64,000 nucleotides of DNA, from positions 58,732,186 through 58,796,185 of the forward strand of contig CM065296.1 of assembly GCA_032871835.1 (NCBI GenBank), given 5' to 3'. Shown one piece after another: positions 58,801-64,000 of this stretch. The translations under genes were made by a program, and so were the position numbers. This DNA is from Dipteronia dyeriana (Eukaryota > Streptophyta > Magnoliopsida > Sapindales > Sapindaceae). Numbering within the stretch: position 1 is the first letter of the stretch; each line of letters starts with the position of its first letter. Below the pieces are notes generated by a model, which did no database searches, was not told the DNA's origin, and saw nothing but the letters and a program-made list of their open reading frames with translations.

Positions 58801-61800
58801 AATGTGAGATCTGTCAGTTTGCTAAACATTCTAGGAGCACTTATTCAATTTCATCATATAAATCACCCAAACGTTTTTCAATAATCCACAGTGATGTTTG
58901 GGGGCCTTCTAGGGTTCCAAACATCACAGGGGCTAAGTGGTTCATTTCTTTTGTAGATGATCACACCAGGCTCACCTGGATTTATCTTATGAAGGAAAAA
59001 TCTGAAGTGACATTTTTAAATGTTTTAAAAAGATGATTCAAACTCAATTTGAAACAAGGATTCAAATTTTTCGAGCTGACAATGGCAAAGAGTTTTTTTA
59101 ACTCCGTCCTTGGCAATTATCTTTCTGATGAGGGAATTGTACATCAAAGTACGTGTGTAGATACACTCCAAACAGAATGGGATTGCTGAGAGAAAGAATC
59201 GTCATTTGTTAGAGGTTGCACGATCCCTGATGTTTTCTAGTAATGTTCCAAAGAATTTTTGGGGTGAAGTGGTTCTTACTGCAGCATTCCTAATTAACCG
59301 GGCTCCCTCCAAAGGTTTAAATTTTTTCACACCCAGTAAAATCCTTCAAAAAATATATCCTCAAAGTCAGTTATTAACCGATATTTCTCCTAAAATTTTT
59401 GGATGCACTGTTTTCATCCATGTAAATTCCCATAATCGCAGTAAATTGGATCCTAAATCTATTAAGGGGATATTTATTGGATATTCTCCTAATAAGAAAG
59501 GATACAAGGTGTTACTGCGCATCTACTAAACGTATTTATCACACAATGGATGTAACATTTTTTGAAAATCAATCTTTTTTTCCCAAAACCGATATTCAAG
59601 GGGGGAATTCTACCTCAAATCATGAATATCTGTTTTGGGATCCTAGTCCAAGTCTAATTCACCCTACTGAATCTGGTTTTATTCGTAAAAATCAGCCTCA
59701 CAATCAGCAATTAATTGCTGAAAATCAAAGTCAACTCTCTTATGAAATTCAGAAATCAAATCAACCACATAACCAGCAATTAATTGCTCACAATCAGCTA
59801 TCAAATGCTGAAAATCAACAGCCTAGTCCAAGTCAACTCTCTTTTGAAATTCAAAAATCAAATCAGCCTCATAATCTGCAATTAATTGCTCAGAATCAGC
59901 AATTAATTACTCAAAATTAGCAGCCAAGTCCAGGTCAACTCTATTATGAAATTCACAAATCAAATCAGTCTCATAATCAAACAAATAATTGTTGAAAATC
60001 AGCCTTCTAGCTCTTCTAGGAATCAGCAGCCTCAATCTTGTCTTAACCCACCTCAATCTTGTCTGAATTCCCCTAATCAGTCTTCTAGTTCCCCTAGAAA
60101 TCAGCAGCGGTTTAACTCACCAAAGAGTCAACCTATCCACATGCAAAGAGATAATTGTTTACCACAGAAAAGGGAAGCCGTGAGATAGGATTCAAACAGA
60201 TAATAACACTAGTCAAGAATCCAAACCTGATTCTACGGTCCAAGATTTTTACCTAAATCCAGCAGAGACAAAAGTGGCTCCAATATCTGATTTTGATATG
60301 CCTATTGCCCTAAGAAAGGGGTACAGGGAATGTCGGGACAGACCTCTGTATCCTATGGCTCAATATGTGTCTATGAAGGTATCTCATCTAGATTCAAAAC
60401 TTTTATTTCAAGGCTCTCTAACATTTCAGTGCCAAGAAACATACAGGAAGCTTTGAAAATTCCAGAGAGGAAGAAGGCAGTTGGTGATGAGATTCATGCA
60501 CTGGATAAAAACGGGACACGGGAACTGTCAGCTCTGCCAGAAGGAAAAAATTCAATCGGTTGCAAATGGGTCTTTACAGTCAAGACAAAAGCAGATGGAA
60601 GTGTAGAACGATTCAAGGCACGGTTGGTAGCAAAGGGATTCACACAGTCCTTTGGTATTGATTACGAGGAGACTTTCGCACCGGTGGCCAAATTAAATAC
60701 AATCCGGATATTGTTATCTCTAGCAGTAAATTTGGATTGGCCTCTTCACCAGATGGACGTGAAAAACACATTGCTTAACGGGAACCTTGTAGAAGAAGTG
60801 TACATGGAGATTCTACCTGGTTTCGAATCTACAGCTACTGTTAATAAGGTGTGCTGACTTCGAAAGTCACTTTATGGACTGAAGTAGTCTCCTCGGGCCT
60901 GGTTTGAACGATTAACTCAAGTCATTAAGAAACATGGTTATGGGTAGTGTCAATCTGATCACATCATGTTCATCAAGCACTCAGAAAAGGGGTTGCGGGC
61001 TATATTGATATTATATGTGGATGATATAATCTTAACCGGGGATTTTATGGAGGAGATACCACATATAAAGAGTTGCGTCGCCCAAGAGTTTGAGATAAAA
61101 GATTTGGGACATCTAAGAGACTTCTTAGGGATGGAAATAGCTCGCTCAAAAAGGAAATATGTTCTCGACTTGTTGCAAGAAACCAGAATGGAAAAGTGCA
61201 AGCCTACTGAAACTCCTATGGACACCACAATGAAGCTCGGTTCTGATAGGGACAACCCTCCAGTAGACAAGGGGAGATATCAGAGACTTGTCGGAAAGCT
61301 AATCTATCTCTCTCTCTCACAACGCCGTACATAGCTTTCCCTGTTAGTGTTGTTAGTCAATATATGAACAGGCCTACGGAGGAACATATGGTAGCTGTCC
61401 AGAGAATACTTAAGTACCTGAAATTAACCCTAGGAAAATGACTGTTTTTCATGAAAGTAGCAAGCAGGGAGGTATCCGTTTTCACCGTCGCTGACTGGGC
61501 AGGTTCCGTTACAGACCGTAGGTCCATTTCGGGTTATTGCACTACAGTTTGGGGGAATCTAACCACTTGGAGAAGTAAAAAACAGTCGGTGGTAGCTAGA
61601 AGCAGTGCCGGAGCTGAATTCCGTGCAATGGCACATGGAATATGTGAAGGTCTTTGGATCAAACGGATTTTAAGTGATCTAAAAGTACCGTTTGAAGGGT
61701 CTATCAGCATGTTCTGTGACAACCAAGCTACGATTAGTATTGCTAAAAATCCAGTTCACTATGATCGGACCAAGCACATTGAGATAGATCGATACTTCAT

Positions 61801-62641
61801 AAAGGAAAAGATTGATGGAGGGATTTTACAGCTGGTTTACACTCTGACCAGCCAGCAAATTGCAGATATTTTAACTAAACCTCTTCCACGGGCAAAATTT
61901 GATGAATTAAGTAGCAAGCTGGATATGATCAATATTTTCAACCCAACTTGAGGGGGGGTGTTGACTGTACAGATTTTGTTATTATTTTACTTGATTGTAT
62001 AGTTATTTATTTCCTTAGTTAGGACCTAAATTAGAGGGATTTGGTTCTCTAAATTAAGAGAAACAGATCCTCCATTTATTGGCAGTCCTCAACTGCCGTG
62101 TATATATATATATATATATATATTCAAGTTGACAAAATAATAGATTAAGGCAATAAAGCCTAATTCTTCAATGTTATAACTTGGGATCATATGAACTTAA
62201 ATGAATTTGCATAAAGAACTGAAGATTTTTGACATTGTTGAGGCTTTTTTGTATTCATCGTGGTCGTATTGATGCAGTTTCTTTTAGTAGATCTGCGGTG
62301 CCATGGTGATTCTGCATCGATTAAGAAAAGGAGGCCCCACACTGTTGCCTCAACGGCTCTTGATATCTTAAAGCTGGTGCGTTGATTTTGAATTTTATGT
62401 ATAAATGTATGCCCACGTTTATTCTGCATTAGCTAAAGCACTCCTCCCCCATATGCATTGGTTGTGCATGGATGCTCTGTCAGTTAGACAATCACCAGTT
62501 ATGCATTTATGCCTTCTAGAATATATTTCACTCCTTTTTTATTCGGTGCTTTTGTTGCCCATTTAGTTTTACTATAGCCTTTGTTGTGTGGTATTATTTT
62601 AGATGAAAACTAATATATGGTGAAGGATTTCATTTGCACGG

Positions 62642-62687
<46 letters not shown>

Positions 62688-63920
62688 CCTTTGACTATTT
62701 AATACATATAATAACTTGCCGTTTTAGGTTTTTTTCTTCCCAATCTCTTCACAGGCCTTGTACTTGTTAATTTTCTTCAGATATGAAAAATATGTAAAGA
62801 AATTCAGTTTGGTAATTTTATTTTGGATTCTTTCCCCTACAAATAATAGGAAATAAGTTAGTTAATTAAGTAATAAATAGATGAATAAATAAAACAAGAA
62901 ACCGAAATGTGTTTCTACCTAGGATGTGATATCTCCTTTTATATCACGTCGTTAATTTATTCACCGAGGATGAATAAATTGAAGTCTATTTGGTGTAGAA
63001 ATCCCCATCCAAAAAGGGGAAAGATTTCATTGAGTTTGTTATATGTTTGAAACATTTTCCTTTCTTTTTTAACTGTTTAAATAATTATCTCCACCTTTTT
63101 GGTTGATTAGGTTGGACAGCTAAGAGTAACGCCCCGGGTTTTAGTTGGTCACAGCTTTGGAGGAAAAGGTATCTTTAGTTGTTTCAGCATTTGATCCTTT
63201 TTAACAGCAAACAATCGGATATGATACTTAAATTACTTATATTTCAGGTGGTTCAAGTGTTTAATATGCTTCATAATTATCTCTGCAGTTGTCTTGAGCA
63301 TGGTAGACCAAGCTGCCAAACCCCTTGCACGGCCTGTCAAGGTAAGTTTTTCTCTGCTAAATATTGGTGAGTTTGACTTGAGCTGTATTTATATTGATCT
63401 GGGGTGTTAAAAGAACCCAACATTAAGTGTTCAAAACTTTGACATGCTGATAAGATGAGGTTATTCCAAATTATTGTGAGATGCAATTTTTGTTACTTAG
63501 CTGTAATAATAGGGGCATGAGCAATTAACAATAGATGTCAAATTATATCCTTGTGCTATATCCTCTTATAATTTGTGTTCTACAGGTCTGGGTTTTAGAT
63601 GCTACTCCTGGAAAAGTTAGAGCTGTTGGAGATGGGGAGGATCATCCGGCCGAATTGATCTCTTTCCTTGGTAAACTGCATAAGGAGGTTAGTTTTCATT
63701 TCTTTTTGTACTATATGTACTGGAAATGTAGATGTTTTACAACCATTTTCTTCCTTGAAATTGTTGATTAATTTGTTTTCTCTTTCATTTTATATTTCAA
63801 TTATTTATTTTTTCTGGCCATAGTTGTAAATGACATAATCTTCCATTAAGGTAGGTCATCTCAAAGCGGGAGATTGTGAGTGCTCTTCTTCAGGAAGGCT
63901 TTTCCAAAGATGTTGCACAG
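50708..63920 (+). CDS. Alpha/beta-hydrolase gene (ABHD11-like), exons 1-10, continues past the window
   Basis: Ten exons join in one frame with GT...AG introns: 50708-50842, 51519-51653, 51854-51880, 56266-56356, 56632-56675, 62278-62376, 63111-63168, 63289-63341, 63586-63687 and 63855-63920 (270 codons). The start is ATG in CACAATGTCG after a CT-rich leader. Residues 1-45 are Ser/Ala/Arg-rich, suggesting an organelle-targeting peptide (inference). AVLLHGILGNRKNW (about 116-129) is the oxyanion region, LLVDLRCHGDS (146-156) the next strand, and LVGHSFGGK (188-196) the nucleophile elbow with Ser192. The catalytic His and end of the protein lie beyond the right edge. It would be a serine hydrolase (esterase or lipase type); the substrate cannot be told. 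Intron 3 (4.4 kb) holds a hAT element and intron 5 (5.6 kb) a copia element. Splicing both out leaves an undamaged frame. Confidence 0.88.
52175..55945 (+). mobile_element. hAT DNA transposon in intron 3 of the hydrolase gene
   Basis: The ends form short inverted repeats (CATAGTTTTAAA at 52175, TTTAAAACTATA ending at 55945). They are flanked by an 8-bp target duplication with one mismatch (TATACAAT 52167-52174, TATACGAT 55946-55953). Eight bases is the hAT signature. Both subterminal regions are rich in GCGGCCGC/GAGGCGG motifs, in contrast to the AT-rich intron. It encodes a BED/DUF659/hAT-dimerisation transposase with stops and lies in the same orientation as the host gene. Confidence 0.75.
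53130..55705 (+). pseudogene. hAT transposase (BED, DUF659, hAT C-terminal), defective
   Basis: About 53150-53290 is a BED-finger-like region (WKYGIEVEMDGQKVYKY, MKEYLAGIHGNAA). The Cys-X2-Cys half of the finger is missing between KY and HKILKG. 53560-54110 is DUF659-like (SIMSEGWKDMKGRQLLNFLV; VVTDNASNYKKAGEML). The first catalytic Asp, usually in SDGW, is Glu. 54990-55260 is the dimerisation part (WWTIYGDDAP; SLACERKWSTFNL; HTKKRNRLKTKKLN). Apparent introns lie near 54110-54226, 55095-55178 and 55450-55532. An acidic tail ends at TAA 55703-55705. In-frame stops (for example 53753-53755 and near 54008) make it inactive. Confidence 0.78.
56883..57082 (+). repeat. Copia D 5' LTR and primer site
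   Basis: 200-bp direct repeat of 61959-62170, followed directly by TGGTAACAGAGC (57083-57094), a tRNA-Met type primer site with one change from TGGTATCAGAGC. Confidence 0.92.
57180..58140 (+). pseudogene. Copia D gag, lightly damaged
   Basis: ATG at 57180 follows the LTR by about 100 bases. LPITGHKLTDKNFLQWSKPM (about 57279-57338) is the usual copia gag N-terminal motif, and VTQYFTKLTRLW (57622-57657) is the core. A stop at 57658-57660 and frameshifts near 57365 and 57780 break it. The CCHC knuckle (RPWCDHCKRPGHVKDNCWK, 57971-58027) is intact in its own frame. Gag would assemble the particle and bind RNA. Confidence 0.83.
58227..61951 (+). pseudogene. Copia D pol: protease, integrase, RT, RNase H
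   Basis: The protease starts at FWIIDSAAS (58259), where an extra base appears to shift the frame. GAG-pre-integrase WYYRLGHLSFPYL lies near 58710-58750. The integrase core runs 58860-59200 with several frame breaks, and its C-terminal part is 59206-59529 (FWGEVVLTAAFLINRAPS). A Gln/Asn-rich linker (59650-60190) follows. RT spans 60430-61330, with NSIGCKWVFTVKTKADGSVE, QMDVKNTLLNG and YVDD near 61013-61024. RNase H (61451-61951) has ADWAGSVTDRRSISGYC, SSAGAEFRAM and FCDNQATISI, ending at TGA 61949-61951. Stops near 58779, 59898, 60186, 60855 and 61332 interrupt it. Confidence 0.87.
59683..60003 (+). repeat. Tandem repeats in the copia D integrase-RT linker
   Basis: Four imperfect units of about 70-105 bp start near 59683, 59753, 59853 and 59953. 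They encode variations of EIQKSNQPHNQQLIA followed by a Gln/Ser-rich stretch. The first three stay in frame; a TAG near 59918 interrupts the third. Confidence 0.78.
61959..62170 (+). repeat. Copia D 3' LTR
   Basis: 212-bp direct repeat of 56883-57082, preceded by GAGGGGGGG (61950-61958), which also overlaps the RNase H stop codon. Its TA run (62102-62122) is longer than in the 5' LTR. Confidence 0.93.
62643..62685. repeat. (TA)n microsatellite in intron 6
   Basis: About 21 TA units in intron 6 of the hydrolase gene (62377-63110). The rest of that intron is AT-rich with no recognised feature. Confidence 0.92.
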
Positions 63921-64000
63921 GTATAATTCTAACACCACTAGTAATTGTAAATGCTTTTGCATGGTCTTTCATTTCTCTCTCCCCCTCTTTTGCCGGGACA

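Larger units (their letters stand above)
56883..62170 (+). mobile_element. Copia D: short-LTR Ty1/copia element in intron 5 of the hydrolase gene
   Basis: LTRs 56883-57082 (200 bp) and 61959-62170 (212 bp) run TGTTGACTG...AATTCTTCA. They are flanked by an exact 5-bp duplication, ATGTT (56878-56882 and 62171-62175). A tRNA-Met primer site and a G7 purine tract are in place. The order is gag, protease, integrase, RT, RNase H. The LTRs are nearly identical apart from a longer TA run in the second, so this is probably the youngest insertion here. It lies in the host gene's sense direction. Confidence 0.93.

Overview
This window looks like nuclear DNA from a flowering plant, probably a eudicot. 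It is AT-rich, its only recognisable host gene has many short exons split by U-rich introns, and most of the rest is nested plant transposable elements (Ty1/copia, Ty3/gypsy of the Tat type, hAT, Mutator-like). There are no bacterial-style operons, rRNA or tRNA genes, or CRISPR arrays. Nearly every long reading frame belongs to a decayed transposon protein.

Layout. (1) 1-10404: a copia element ('copia A', LTR about 2.17 kb), reduced to a 5' LTR piece, an RT/RNase H piece and its 3' LTR. A decayed Ty3/gypsy element ('gypsy-1', 231-7485, LTRs of about 960 bp) lies between the two parts. (2) 10405-10913: a Tat-type LTR fragment. (3) 10925-20290: a complete minus-strand Sirevirus-like element ('copia B') with 5-bp target duplications ACCTA and an extra ORF after pol. 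(4) 20296-22761: remnant of another copia ('copia E') with a tandemly duplicated 3' end, a 35-G run and ATT microsatellites. (5) 22790-24520: a very AT-rich irregular repeat array containing a perfect 93-bp inverted repeat. (6) 24527-26091: Tat LTR fragment, a GAACC-rich hAT-like end, and one exon of a papain-type cysteine protease. (7) 26092-36765: Tat-type gypsy element (5' LTR, gag, PR, RT, two RNase H domains, IN, tandem 3' repeats), followed by a gene on the opposite strand that appears to have two introns. (8) 36766-48694: an 11.9-kb block with another gag fragment, a minisatellite, a Mutator-like transposase gene, and a complete minus-strand 'copia C' (38386-47538, duplication ATAAC) inserted in that gene. 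(9) 48695-50193: the 3' end of a Tat element with its LTR.

(10) 50708-63920 and beyond the right edge: a plus-strand alpha/beta-hydrolase gene of the ABHD11-like type. Ten in-frame exons are visible, including the GHSFG nucleophile elbow. Its intron 3 holds a hAT element (52175-55945, 8-bp duplication with one mismatch) and its intron 5 a short-LTR copia ('copia D', 56883-62170, duplication ATGTT).

The main unusual observation is the antisense gene at 33651-36598 inside the Tat element. Two introns of 78 and 80 nt with GTAAGT donors and U-rich AG acceptors join three exons in one continuous frame of about 929 codons, broken only by two stop codons. All calls come from reading the sequence by eye; no database search or alignment was run.
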